Shown here piece by piece: positions 14,519-22,848 of a stretch of 24,114 nt of DNA. Under the pieces are notes generated by a model, which did no database searches, was not told the origin of the DNA, and saw nothing but the letters and a program-made list of their open reading frames with translations. Both the position numbers and the translations under genes were made by a program. The number at the start of each line of letters is the position of its first letter. Position 1 is the first letter of the stretch. Source of the stretch: DAOTUB01 sp034437455 (lineage in GTDB: Bacteria > Chloroflexota > Anaerolineae > B4-G1); NCBI GenBank assembly GCA_034437455.1, contig DAOTUB010000244.1, positions 1-24,114 on the forward strand, in the 5' to 3' direction.

Positions 14519-15490
14519 ATGGTAAACACGTCGCCATCAGTAAAAGTAGCCGTCGTACAAGCCGCTCCGATTCTTTTTGATCGAAAAGCCACCATTGAAA
14601 AGGCCTGCCAATTGCTCCGCGAGGCCGCATCCCAGGGCGCAAAGCTCGTCCTGCTCCCCGAGGCGTTCGTGCCTGCCTATCCCCGCGGCCTGAGCTTTGG
14701 AATGAAGGTCGGCAGCCGCAGCCCGGCTGGACGGCGGCTGTGGCAGCGGTATTGGGAAAACGCGGTCGAGGTCCCCAGCCCTGCCACCGAGGCCCTGGGA
14801 AACGCAGCGCGCGAGGCCGGGGTCTACCTGGCGATTGGCGTCATCGAGCGGGATTGCGCCTTTGGCGGCGGGACGCTCTACTGCACCTTGCTCTACTTTG
14901 GTCCCGACGGACGGCTCGTCGGCAAACATCGCAAGCTCAAGCCCACGGGAGCGGAGCGGCTGATCTGGGGCGAGGGCGACGGCAGCACGCTGACGGTGAT
15001 CCAGACCGAGTATGGCAGGATCGGCGGGCTGATCTGCTGGGAAAACTATATGCCGCTGGCGCGGACGGCGATGTACGGCAAAGGCGTGGAGATCTACCTG
15101 GCCCCCACCGCCGACGCTCGCGAGACGTGGCAGGCGACGCTGCGCCACATCGCTTGCGAAGGGCGCTGTTTTGTGCTAGGATGCAACCAGTACGTGACGA
15201 AAACGATGTACCGGGCGGAGATGGAAGGATTGGAGGAACTGGCCGACGAACCCGAAGTGATGTGCCGGGGAGGAAGCGCGATCATCTCGCCAATGGGAGA
15301 ACTGCTCGCAGGCCCGTTGTACGATGCCGAGGGGATGCTGTTTGCCGAGCTGGATCTGGCCGAGATCGTCCGGGGCAAGCTCGACTTTGATGTGGTCGGC
15401 CACTATGCCCGGCCTGACATTTTCCAGTTGATCGTCAACGAGCGTCCTGCCATACCCGTAACCAAGAGGACGGAAAAGGAGGAGTCATAA
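14519..15490 (+). CDS. Nitrilase-type carbon-nitrogen hydrolase
   Basis: 323 residues from the ATG at 14519; an in-frame start at 14447 would overlap the previous gene and is disfavoured. The three nitrilase residues are in place: Glu48 in LLPEAFVP, Lys139 in HRKLKPT and Cys173 in GGLICWENYMPLAR. The CWENYMPLAR form, and the AYPRG segment near residue 53, are those of true nitrilases (R-CN to R-COOH plus ammonia) rather than omega-amidases or N-carbamoylases. Length fits the family. It is a soluble enzyme that forms large homo-oligomers in known members. Its stop overlaps the start of the zinc-ribbon/VWA gene in TAATG, so the two are translated together. Substrate unknown. Confidence 0.9.
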   Translation: MVNTSPSVKVAVVQAAPILFDRKATIEKACQLLREAASQGAKLVLLPEAFVPAYPRGLSFGMKVGSRSPAGRRLWQRYWENAVEVPSPATEALGNAAREAGVYLAIGVIERDCAFGGGTLYCTLLYFGPDGRLVGKHRKLKPTGAERLIWGEGDGSTLTVIQTEYGRIGGLICWENYMPLARTAMYGKGVEIYLAPTADARETWQATLRHIACEGRCFVLGCNQYVTKTMYRAEMEGLEELADEPEVMCRGGSAIISPMGELLAGPLYDAEGMLFAELDLAEIVRGKLDFDVVGHYARPDIFQLIVNERPAIPVTKRTEKEES

Positions 15491-16887
15491 TGTCACAATT
15501 GATGCGTTGTCTCTATTGCGGGCTGCTGCAAGATGAACCGAGCGGCGTCAAGGCCTGCGCCCGCTGCGGCGGCGAGCTGGCCTTCGAGCAGCCCCCACCC
15601 GCGCGCACGTACATCCAGGCGCAGATGGAGCTGGATCAGATCAACGCGCCCGCCGACCAGATCGTCGACCGCCACCTGGTCCTGACCATCCAGACGCCGG
15701 CCCAGGTGCCCGATGACGAGGCCGCGCCCACGACGAGCGGCCGCGAGCCGATGAGCTTTACCGCCGTGCTCGACGTTTCCGGCTCAATGAGGGGGGACAA
15801 GATCAAATCCGCCCTGGAGGCCGTGCGCCAGGCCGTGCTCCGCCTCCACGATGGCGACACCTTCTCCCTCGCCACCTTTGCCAGCGAGGTGAAAACGGCG
15901 CTCAAGCCTGCCCGGATGGACGGCGACTTGCGCAAGGAGGTGACCAGCATCCTGAGCAAGGTCAAGGCGGGCGGGCAGACCGCGCTCTGCGGCGGGCTTG
16001 AGGCGGGCATCAAGGCAGCGCGGAGCAAATCGCAGGAGACGAACCTGGTGCTGTTGCTCAGCGACGGGCAGGCGAACGTGGGCGAGACCGATCTGGAGAA
16101 GGTGGGCGAGCGCGCGTTCAAGGCCCGCCAGAAGGGCGTCACCACCTCCACCCTTGGCGTCGGTCGCGATTACAACGAGGCGCTGATGGTCGAGATCGGC
16201 ACACAGGGCGGAGGACGCTTTTACCACGTGCTCCAGGCCAGCCAGATCGTCCCCTACGTGGCGGGAGAGCTGGGCGAGGTCAGCGCGCTGGCCGCCCGAG
16301 ATGCAACCCTGCACCTGACCCTGCCAGGCGGGACCGGCTTACAGCCCTTCTCCTCGGCCTACACCGTCAGCGCGCAGTCGGCGGTGAGCCTGGGCGACAT
16401 TCCCGTCGACACTCAGCTCGAAGTCGTGCTGCGCTTGCTGCTGCCGCCGCAAGCGGAAGGCTCGCGATTGCCCATCGAGGGCAAGCTCGCCTACCGCTCG
16501 CCCGCGGGCAACGACCTGGTCACGCCGCTCAACGTCGTGACGCTCCGCTTCGTCGCGCCCGCCGCGTTCGACCGGCGCGAGAGCGCCGTGGCGCCTATCG
16601 TCGAGCGCGTACTGAAGCAGATGCGAGCGCGCAGCGTGCTGGGCACCGCGCGTGCGGCCGCCGTTGGTGGCCGCGCCGCCGCCGACAAGCAGGTCAGGCT
16701 CGACGTGGCCGAGGTTCGCGATTATGCCTCGCTGCTGGGCGACGAGGCAGCCGAGGAATTCGCCGCGGAACAGGAGCAGACGCTCGCAGCGATGGCCGCA
16801 GCCCCCGCCGCCGCGAAAACGGCCGTCAGTGATGCGTATGCCGTCCAACGCAGCACCAAGGATTTCGGCAAGAAAGATAAAAGCTGA
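15490..16887 (+). CDS. Zinc-ribbon and von Willebrand factor A (VWA) domain protein
   Basis: 465 residues; GGAGG precedes the start, which shares one base with the nitrilase stop. An N-terminal zinc ribbon has Cys7, Cys10, Cys23 and Cys26 (CLYC...CARC). The VWA domain spans about 85-270 with a complete metal-dependent adhesion site: DVSGS (Asp95, Ser97, Ser99), Thr164 in GGQTAL and Asp192 in LSDG. A beta-rich region follows (270-370), then a charged, alanine-rich tail (about 400-465) with no membrane segment. No signal peptide is seen, so it is probably cytosolic and binds partners through the metal site. Similar VWA proteins act as scaffolds with chaperone or protease partners, but no MoxR-type ATPase is nearby. 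Its job with the nitrilase is unknown. Confidence 0.85.
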   Translation: MSQLMRCLYCGLLQDEPSGVKACARCGGELAFEQPPPARTYIQAQMELDQINAPADQIVDRHLVLTIQTPAQVPDDEAAPTTSGREPMSFTAVLDVSGSMRGDKIKSALEAVRQAVLRLHDGDTFSLATFASEVKTALKPARMDGDLRKEVTSILSKVKAGGQTALCGGLEAGIKAARSKSQETNLVLLLSDGQANVGETDLEKVGERAFKARQKGVTTSTLGVGRDYNEALMVEIGTQGGGRFYHVLQASQIVPYVAGELGEVSALAARDATLHLTLPGGTGLQPFSSAYTVSAQSAVSLGDIPVDTQLEVVLRLLLPPQAEGSRLPIEGKLAYRSPAGNDLVTPLNVVTLRFVAPAAFDRRESAVAPIVERVLKQMRARSVLGTARAAAVGGRAAADKQVRLDVAEVRDYASLLGDEAAEEFAAEQEQTLAAMAAAPAAAKTAVSDAYAVQRSTKDFGKKDKS

Positions 16888-16891
16888 GCGA

Positions 16892-17032
16892 TTACTACTC
16901 CACCCCATCATTCCGAGCGACTGAAAGGAGTCGAGGAATCTCTCGTCAGGTTTGCGTTTGTCATTGCAAGTGGAGATTCCTCGATTCGCTGCGCTCACTC
17001 GGAATGACGTACTGGGAGAGCTTGAGTAGTAA
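16892..17032. repeat. Palindromic repeat element with 9-bp inverted ends
   Basis: TTACTACTC (16892-16900) and GAGTAGTAA (17024-17032) are perfect inverted ends. Inside, CATTCCGAGCGACTG...GAGGAATCTC pairs with GAGATTCCTCGATTC...CTCGGAATG. It occupies nearly all the space between the VWA gene and the next membrane gene. It holds no gene. No exact target duplication was found at its borders. Confidence 0.7.
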
Positions 17033-17062
17033 CACTGAGCAGTGATTGCAGATTGCGTTGCT

Positions 17063-17650
17063 ATGACTAGGTGGATCGCGGATTTCCGGCTCCGTCTCGT
17101 GGGCCTGGTGCTCGTCGTCGTGGGCTACTTTGGCCCCTGGATACCCCACAAGGCCGTCGCGCTCACGGTGACCGGCTTTGAGCTGGCCGAGTTTACCAAG
17201 TCGATGCCCGTGACGAACGAGCTGTTTCTCACGCCGCTGGTCGCCGCCGCCGTCTTGCTCGGACTCTCGGTGCACGGGGCGGCGGGGCGTCTCTCTATGC
17301 GTCTCATTGGGACTGCCTTGGCCGCCCTGCTCGCGCTCAGCGCCCTGCCTCCTTACGAGTATGTCCGCGATCCGCAGTACCACGCCCAACTGATCTTGGC
17401 CGCTGGCGGGGTGCTGCTCGTTTTGCTGACTCCCCTGACTCGTCGGCTCGCTCGACGCCCCCAGGGCGTCCTGGTAGCAATCCTCACACTTGCGGGCGTC
17501 GTCCCGACGCTGTGGCAATTCGTTCTGCTCCGCCCGCTCGTCGTCGCCCTGTACAACGCGCCTCTCGGCCTGGGTTGGGGATTGATCGTTTGCATTGCCG
17601 GTTTTGTGTTGATCTTACTCTCCAGCGTCTTGTCCGTTCGGGAAAATTAG
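17063..17650 (+). CDS. Unknown integral membrane protein
   Basis: 195 residues from the ATG at 17063; an in-frame GTG at 17042 is possible and neither has a clear ribosome site. Five hydrophobic segments can be seen (about 11-30, 55-75, 80-100, 113-130 and 135-190 containing two), with a short polar loop TGFELAEFTKSMPVTNE after the first. No family motif was recognised. The stop is followed two bases later by the ATG of the larger membrane protein, so the two are almost certainly co-translated and may work together. Function unknown. Confidence 0.75.
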   Translation: MTRWIADFRLRLVGLVLVVVGYFGPWIPHKAVALTVTGFELAEFTKSMPVTNELFLTPLVAAAVLLGLSVHGAAGRLSMRLIGTALAALLALSALPPYEYVRDPQYHAQLILAAGGVLLVLLTPLTRRLARRPQGVLVAILTLAGVVPTLWQFVLLRPLVVALYNAPLGLGWGLIVCIAGFVLILLSSVLSVREN

Positions 17651-17652
17651 CT

Positions 17653-19137
17653 ATGCTCGCTCGCTATCTACAACGCGCGCTGACCTTGCTCCGGCAAACT
17701 CTCTATTACCTCTCGATGCCCCTACGCGAGGCATTGATTGACTTTGAGGGGCTTTCCCTGAGCCTGCGGATACTGGCCGTTCTGGGATACGTCAGCGTCT
17801 TTGTGCTGTTGTTGCTGACGCTGCTGCTCGATCTGTTCCGAGACCGCCTCACCCTGGTTCGTTACTACCCCAGCGTCGAAGAGATCGCCAGGGAGATTCC
17901 CTTCCCTGTTCTGATCATCAGTAGTCTCTGCTTTGCCCTGGGGTGGGCCTATATTCTCACCGGAGCCACGGATTGCCGGCGGCGCGTCTTTTTGCCCGTC
18001 GCCGGTCTCTTGGCCTTGCAACTCTTCCTCTTCTTGCCCCAGGGGAACGCCATGTTTCTCTGGTTTTGCGCCGCCCCCCCGCTCGTCTTGGTGCTCGTCG
18101 GCTCGTATTTTTTCACCCGCGCCAAGCAATTCTGGCGCGATTATCCCCTGGTCGAATTCTTTCTCTGGGGCTGTGTGCTCCTGTTCTTTGTGGCATTGTT
18201 CTGGCTCTCCGGGCAGTCTATCAGTGACGCGGCCAAGAATATTGGCGGCATCGTCGATTTCATCTCTGTGCTCAACGTCCCCTTGTGGGTATTCTTCGGC
18301 CTGGGGATCGTCGACATCGCCATCAGCGTGGGCCGCACCGTCGCCACGACGCTGCGCCGGTTTTTCCCCGGCGAGATTCTGCGCGCGCTCGCCGTGTTCT
18401 TCGTCCTGGTCCGCCCCGCGATAGCGATCCTCGTCCTCGCTCTGAATCAACTCGAAACCGCTCTGGGAGGGATCCTGTTCCTCGATTCCGTCGTATCCAC
18501 ACTCCCCCTCCTGGCGTTGATCGTCGGCCTCGCGTTATTCCGTCGCTGGAGCACCCGCAGCGCCTCGATCGTCACGTCCCTCAGCTTTGCCTCGCTCGCG
18601 TTCATCCTGTGCATCTTTCCGGCCCTGAACGCGCAAGAGATCTTTGATCCGATGGGATCGCCTCTTGAGAACCTGGGGATTTTCCCGCCCTTGTTGACCT
18701 TTGTGGCGCTGATGGCTCACAACGTGCTCAGCTTCGGCTCCACCTTTGCCGACACAGAGAGTAAGATCATCCCCCGCAGCGGGCGCGTGTTACTCGTCTT
18801 TGGATTTGTGTTGCTGGCGATCAGCTTGACGATCTTTTCCGTCAACGTTCGGGATGCAACCGGCCAATTGGATGAAACGTTCCAGCAGGCGACAAACGCT
18901 TTTTTCAGCCTCGGCCTCGTCTTTCTGGGATTGCCTTACCTGGCCTGGATTCTGTGGCGGCGGCGCGACAGACTGGCCGGCAGCGAGGCGGATTTCGCGG
19001 ACGCGAAGCCGGTGTTCGCCGGGCTGGCGCGTGTTTCGGGGCGGGTGTGGCTGGTGCTGGGCATTGGGATGGCCGTTTTCCTTTGCTGCTTCATCTGTGT
19101 GGTTGGTATCCTGTTCTTCCCATCTCCGTCTGGGTAG
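17653..19137 (+). CDS. Unknown polytopic membrane protein
   Basis: 494 residues from the ATG at 17653, 2 bases after the stop of the previous gene; an in-frame extension to 17512 would lie entirely within that gene. About 11-12 hydrophobic segments separated by short loops. A basic, amphipathic N-terminus (LARYLQRALTLLRQTLYYL) precedes the first segment. No catalytic motif, transporter signature or known domain was recognised. The segments after residue 330 include a loop with NAQEIFDPMGSPLENLG and a basic loop RRRDRLAGSEADFADAK before the last two segments. It could be a subunit of a membrane complex with the smaller neighbour. tRNA-Phe follows on the same strand with its own promoter. Confidence 0.75.
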   Translation: MLARYLQRALTLLRQTLYYLSMPLREALIDFEGLSLSLRILAVLGYVSVFVLLLLTLLLDLFRDRLTLVRYYPSVEEIAREIPFPVLIISSLCFALGWAYILTGATDCRRRVFLPVAGLLALQLFLFLPQGNAMFLWFCAAPPLVLVLVGSYFFTRAKQFWRDYPLVEFFLWGCVLLFFVALFWLSGQSISDAAKNIGGIVDFISVLNVPLWVFFGLGIVDIAISVGRTVATTLRRFFPGEILRALAVFFVLVRPAIAILVLALNQLETALGGILFLDSVVSTLPLLALIVGLALFRRWSTRSASIVTSLSFASLAFILCIFPALNAQEIFDPMGSPLENLGIFPPLLTFVALMAHNVLSFGSTFADTESKIIPRSGRVLLVFGFVLLAISLTIFSVNVRDATGQLDETFQQATNAFFSLGLVFLGLPYLAWILWRRRDRLAGSEADFADAKPVFAGLARVSGRVWLVLGIGMAVFLCCFICVVGILFFPSPSG

Positions 19138-19167
19138 AGGTTGGCTCTCGAAGCTCGTCGTCGCCAC

Positions 19168-19196
19168 TTGACAATATCCGCGAGTTGGGATAGAAT
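19168..19196 (+). promoter_or_regulatory. Sigma-70 promoter of tRNA-Phe
   Basis: TTGACA (19168-19173), a 17-base spacer and TAGAAT (19191-19196) sit 8 bases before the first base of the tRNA. This is a near-consensus promoter. Confidence 0.8.
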
Positions 19197-19204
19197 AATG
19201 CCAC

Positions 19205-19278
19205 GCCGAGATAGCTCAGCCCGGTAGAGCACCTGACTGAAAATCAGGGTGTCCCCAGTTCAAGTCTGGGTCTCGGCA
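19205..19278 (+). tRNA. tRNA-Phe (anticodon GAA)
   Basis: Acceptor arm GCCGAGA pairs with TCTCGGC. The D arm is GCTC/GAGC. The anticodon stem CCTGA/TCAGG encloses CTGAAAA, so the anticodon is GAA. The T arm CCCAG/CTGGG encloses TTCAAGT. The discriminator is A and the 3' CCA is only partly encoded (ACC then T). The next block of DNA downstream has a different, mobile-element character. Confidence 0.95.
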
Positions 19279-19285
19279 CCTTACA

Positions 19286-19312
19286 GGGAGAAGGTTGGAT
19301 TACTTCTCCCTT
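19286..19312 (+). terminator. Hairpin terminator after tRNA-Phe
   Basis: GGGAGAAG (19286-19293) pairs perfectly with CTTCTCCC (19303-19310) around a 9-base loop, followed by only two T residues. Probably ends the tRNA transcript. Confidence 0.55.
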
Positions 19313-19445
19313 AAACATAGCACTCCCTGGAGGTGCGGCTGTGTCTCCCCAAGTCCGAGTTGCCACGATGGTAGACTGGGCTTTTGCTCCTTGATGGCTT
19401 CCCTTCGATCAAGCCTGCTTTCTATCCGGTTACGATCCCCTCACG
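19313..19445. other. Gap with no recognised gene
   Basis: Nothing convincing was found on either strand between the tRNA hairpin and the small ORF. The reading frame of that ORF is open upstream only to a TGA at 19392. Confidence 0.5.
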
Positions 19446-19562
19446 ATGATGGAGATCATCGATGAAGGCGGCGTCGATTTAGACGACACAGAGCGGATCG
19501 AGCGCGGTAGCCTGTGGGACTATCTGGAGGCGGAGACGCTGGTTTTGCACTGGGACGATTAG
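19446..19562 (+). pseudogene. Small ORF, possible C-terminal remnant of an unknown gene
   Basis: 38 residues (opens MMEIIDEGGVDLDDTE, ends LVLHWDD), strongly acidic. The frame is open upstream without a start to 19395 and reads ...LSGYDPLTMM, which looks like protein sequence, so this may be the tail of a deleted gene rather than a whole peptide. No ribosome site is seen. Family not recognised. Confidence 0.35.
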
Positions 19563-19572
19563 GACTTCTCGT

Positions 19573-19626
19573 CCGCGCCCGTGGTAGCGGAATGGAGGAG
19601 AAGAGGGGTGGGTCCCACGGGCGCGG
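19573..19626. repeat. Perfect 12-bp inverted repeat
   Basis: CCGCGCCCGTGG (19573-19584) and CCACGGGCGCGG (19615-19626) enclose 30 bases. Dispersed palindrome or stem of a small structured RNA; no T-run follows. Confidence 0.6.
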
Positions 19627-19748
19627 AAATAGTTGCACTCAGAGGAGAGGACTATGATTGAGATTGTGGGGCTATATTAGCCCGAGATTCCAACCGGCCA
19701 AGTTAACAGGGCTGCGGCCCTGGTTGATTTGGCTTGGCGCGAATAAGG

Positions 19749-19773
19749 CCCCACCAACAAGGTGGGGTTTTTT
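19749..19773 (+). terminator. Intrinsic terminator
   Basis: CCCCACC (19749-19755), loop AACAA and GGTGGGG (19761-19767), followed by six T residues. A textbook terminator on the plus strand, but no intact gene precedes it; it may belong to a lost gene or shield the insertion sequence from upstream transcription. Confidence 0.8.
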
Positions 19774-19845
19774 GCTTATTTGTTGCGACAATGCACAGTC
19801 TGGGAAGCGGCGAAATTGACAGGGTATCACGTTTTATGTTTGGCT

Positions 19846-21045
19846 CAGGGCTGTTCAATTCTAAAAGGTTTTTCGTTTGGGCATACTGTGGTATCCTATT
19901 GGTCAATTTCACCACAGGAGGCCAGACATATGCTCGCCAGTTTCTTGTTCAAAGTCAAAGACCACCGTCGCAAACAGGGGCGACAGTACCAATTGGGACA
20001 CATTTTGCTGTTCTCGATTCTCGCGATTGTGAGCGGTGCGGACTCGTACCGCAAGGTTCACGCTTTCATCGAAGCACACTACACAGAACTGGACGCAATC
20101 TTTGACCTCGGATGGAAGAGAATACTTGCTCACACCACCATTCGCTACATCATTCGAGGTGTTTCGAGTATTGAGATCGAAACTTGCTTTCGGGAGCACG
20201 CGGCTTGGTTGACGAACAACGCTGATGGGAAACGGTTCGTCGCGTTCGATGGCAAAGTGTTACGCGGTAGCTTCGATCATTTCAAAGATCAAAAAGCGAT
20301 CCAGGTTCTCAGCGCCTTTCTCACTGACGGTGACATTATCCTGGCGCACGAAGAAATCGCGGAAAAGACCAACGGGATTCCAGTTGCACAGGAGGTGATG
20401 GCGCAACTTGGTCTCTCGGACTGTGTCTTCACGTTCGATGCCATCAATTGCCAGACCAAGACCCTGGCGGCGGCTAAAGCAAGCGGCAACGATGTCATCG
20501 TGCAAGTCAAAGAGAACCAGAAGACCTTGTTGCGCGATTGCAAAACGACGGCAAAGACGATGTCTCCCAACGACACGTACCAGGAGCCAGTAATCAAAGC
20601 TCGCAATCGGATCGAAAGCAGGAAGGTCGAGGTTTTCACCAATACGATCATCAGCGATATCGACAAGTGGCACCTGGTCGAAGCGATCGTGAGGGTTGAG
20701 AGAAGAAAACAGACCTTTGACACAAAAGCAAAATGCTGGAAGCGGAGCGACGAGATCTCGTTCTATATCGCCACGACCGTTGCGAGCGCCGATGTGTTCT
20801 GCCGAGGCATCAGAAACCATTGGGGTATCGAGAATCGAAACCACCACGTGCGTGACGTGAGTTTGGGTGAGGATCGGTCACGCATCAGAGTCAATCCTCA
20901 CATCTTTGCCAAACTGAGGAGTTTCGCGCTCAACATTCTGCGAGCCAATCAAGTGTCGAACGTAAAGATGGAGTTGTTCAAGAACTGTATGAACCTAGAC
21001 CGCGTCATAAGTTACACGGGAGTTATTTAGAATTGAACAGCCCTG
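19846..21045 (+). mobile_element. ISAs1-family insertion sequence, 1200 bp
   Basis: The perfect 20-bp terminal inverted repeats begin CAGGGCTGTTCAATT at 19846-19865, with the exact complement at 21026-21045. The single gene inside is an intact transposase. Length and ends fit the family, which usually makes 8-10 bp target duplications; none is present here (TGTTTGGCT on the left, CGTAGGTCC on the right). The right end lies in an RHS gene whose continuation is missing on the left, so DNA next to the element was deleted after insertion. Confidence 0.93.
19930..21030 (+). CDS. ISAs1-family DDE transposase
   Basis: 366 residues from the ATG at 19930, with AGGAGG at 19916-19921; the frame is open further upstream but crosses the IS end. 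An N-terminal helical region (LFKVKDHRRKQGRQYQLGHIL, the DUF4338/H-repeat-like start) precedes the catalytic core. The acid residues are Asp107 in FDGKVLRGS, Asp170 in TFDAINCQ and Glu301 in HWGIEN, followed by DVSLGEDRSRIR. These are the ISAs1/H-repeat signatures. The stop TAG lies inside the right inverted repeat. All motifs are intact and both ends match exactly, so the element may still be active. Confidence 0.95.
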   Translation: MLASFLFKVKDHRRKQGRQYQLGHILLFSILAIVSGADSYRKVHAFIEAHYTELDAIFDLGWKRILAHTTIRYIIRGVSSIEIETCFREHAAWLTNNADGKRFVAFDGKVLRGSFDHFKDQKAIQVLSAFLTDGDIILAHEEIAEKTNGIPVAQEVMAQLGLSDCVFTFDAINCQTKTLAAAKASGNDVIVQVKENQKTLLRDCKTTAKTMSPNDTYQEPVIKARNRIESRKVEVFTNTIISDIDKWHLVEAIVRVERRKQTFDTKAKCWKRSDEISFYIATTVASADVFCRGIRNHWGIENRNHHVRDVSLGEDRSRIRVNPHIFAKLRSFALNILRANQVSNVKMELFKNCMNLDRVISYTGVI

Positions 21046-22379
21046 CGTAGGTCCAGGTGTTTGTGAGTGTGTCGGTCACGACCACCAGGTCGCCGCCCTC
21101 GTAGCCATAACGTACCCTACGGTTGATAGGGTCGCGCACTTCTATCAGGCGATCACTGTCATCGTACTTGAACCCCAGGTAACGCTCTCCGGTAGCATCC
21201 TGCACCCGGGCCAACAACTGCGTATCACTGTAGACAAGCGTCACGGCGTGGCCCTGGGGGTCGCGAATCTCGGTCAACTGGCCCGTGCTGGTAAAGACGT
21301 AGGTGCTCTGATCGACGCCCCGCAGGAAATAGGTGGGCGAGGTTTCGAGCGTGCGCGTGAGCGTGGCCCACACACCGGGGAAGGGGTCATAGCCGCCATC
21401 GTCGTCCCAGTCGTCCTGGAAACGGAAGCGCGAACCGTGGCAGCCCTGGGCGATGACGGTGTTCGGTTCTCCCCCAACCGTGTCGGAAAAGACCAGGTTC
21501 ACCTCATAGTTGTGACTCCAACCGTACCCCAGCGTGGTGGTGTAGAGGTCGGCAGCCCCCGCGTTGTAACTGCGCTCGAAGCGCAAGGACTCGCCCAGAA
21601 CAGGGATGGAGAGATCCTGCTGGCTGTAGTGGTAGTTGCCCGTGCGGGTGTTGATGGGACCGCCGCGTCAGTTTGTGTAGTTGGTCGAGCAGCCGAACGG
21701 ACATTCGCAAGGTGCCCAGGTTTGGTCATCTGGCACAGTGTAGCCTACGTCAACCAGGGTCACCGTCCCAGCACTTGGGCGTGGATGAAAGTAACCTAAT
21801 AGCATCTTAGCGTAGAGCACGGGGTTGTCACCAGTAAATTCGTCTGTTTTACACTCGCCGCCGACACCTTGCAGATAACAGGATTCGTTGTCCGCGATCG
21901 GCCAATCATCACCTATTTGGAGGGCAGCGGTACAATTCATAGGTTAGGTGTCCTACGTGACTATGATCGATCATGGTGGGTATGGGAGTGTCCACACTCT
22001 CCACTGGCCCTTGATAAATGATCCGACCCTGGGGTAATAGATCATAGAAGCAGCCTGAGCACGTGGAAGACGCGACCAAAGAAGAATGACGGTTGTCTGT
22101 TGATATCTCCACTGACGAGAGGTGTGTGGTCACCAGATCGTCCGAATATGAGCTATGCTCTTTTAACACATCAGTTGACCACGTTGGAAGTACGGCCAGT
22201 ATGGGAGAGAGAACAATCATTGGCGTTTCTCCCGACAAGGCAGATGGCGGCTTAATTACGTCGGGAAGGACTCTACGGGTTTCTTGCGGGGATTCGGCCT
22301 GCGCCTGCACTGGCGCGAGGCTCAACATAAGAATGATTACAACATTGATCCAGCGGAACAGCCAACGAGAGATGTGCAC
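21046..22379 (-). pseudogene. Truncated, multiply broken RHS-repeat secreted protein
   Basis: It starts at GTG (22377-22379) with AAAGGAGG upstream and a signal peptide (MHISRWLFRW then a hydrophobic run ending APVQAQA). The first frame runs to 21909. The next part, from 21940, lies in another frame, so a frameshift or deletion separates them. A single in-frame TGA at 21668-21670 then divides CSTNYTN from RGGPINTRTGNYHYSQQDLSIP, the usual entry to an RHS core. The core continues with RFERSYNAGAADLYTTTLGYGWSHNYE and RHS repeats (GQLTEIRDPQGHAVTLVY; DRLIEVRDPINRRVRYGY) until the insertion sequence cuts it at TYAG. RHS proteins are large secreted shells, often carrying toxins; the C-terminal part is absent here. 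Not functional. Confidence 0.85.
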
Positions 22380-22384
22380 GGTAG

Positions 22385-22392
22385 CCTCCTTT
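22385..22392 (-). promoter_or_regulatory. Ribosome-binding site that sets the RHS start
   Basis: AAAGGAGG on the minus strand ends five bases before the GTG at 22379. Upstream in-frame ATG codons (22406 and beyond) lack such a site, so the GTG is preferred; it also gives a normal-length signal peptide. Confidence 0.65.
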
Positions 22393-22457
22393 CGCATTGT
22401 CGACATTACCGGACGTGGAAACAATAAAACCCTAAATTGTAAGGACGGAACGGGCAA

Positions 22458-22486
22458 ATTCTACATCGCAATCCGAATCTTGACAA
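22458..22486 (-). promoter_or_regulatory. Sigma-70 type promoter of the RHS pseudogene
   Basis: Minus strand: TTGTCA (22481-22486), a 17-base spacer and TAGAAT (22458-22463), about 80 bases before the GTG start. Confidence 0.65.
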
Positions 22487-22721
22487 GCCTGAAACCGACA
22501 AAGACTGAACGCCTTGGGGAACATCACATCACTGCATAGCTTGGCATCGGCAGGGTGTATATTGTCTGACCTTGCCGTTTTGTCCCAAAATCACTCGCCC
22601 CATTTTAAGGCGAGGAAGCGCAGAGTTGGCAAACTCATCTCTCTGGCGCGCGAAAATACACTATCTTCACACTCAACACGCGCAGTGAGCAAACCAAAGA
22701 GACTGATGTGAATTAAGAGGT
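22487..22721. other. Gap with no recognised gene
   Basis: No supported coding region on either strand. A 6-bp hairpin, CTCGCC/GGCGAG, lies at 22594-22614. The stretch is lower in GC than the chromosome around it. Confidence 0.5.
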
Positions 22722-22730
22722 TATTGAGAT

Positions 22731-22820
22731 GGGTGTGTTTCAAATGGGTTGAGTAGCCGCGCTTTCCATAGCGCGCGGTATGGAAACCGCGACTACCTGC
22801 AACCGAAATGAAACACACCC
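22731..22820. mobile_element. MITE-like mini-element, copy 2 (90 bp) with 9-bp target duplication
   Basis: Perfect 12-bp terminal inverted repeats (GGGTGTGTTTCA and TGAAACACACCC). The perfect target duplication TATTGAGAT lies at 22722-22730 and 22821-22829. The centre is the same CCGCGCTTTCCATA / TATGGAAACCGCG palindrome as copy 1 at 378-464, from which it differs by a TAG insertion and a few substitutions. It lies between the RHS and recombinase pseudogenes. Like copy 1 it is open on the minus strand (CFISVAGSRGFHTARYGKRG). Confidence 0.9.
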
Positions 22821-22848
22821 TATTGAGATGTGCGCAAGTTAAAATAGC

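Noticed and set aside
13378..14595. Minus-strand frames opposite the glycosyltransferase
   Set aside because: They overlap a gene with full GT4 motifs and show none of their own.
16881..17040. Target duplication around the 141-bp palindrome
   Set aside because: CTGAGC occurs on both sides but not at matching distances from the element ends.
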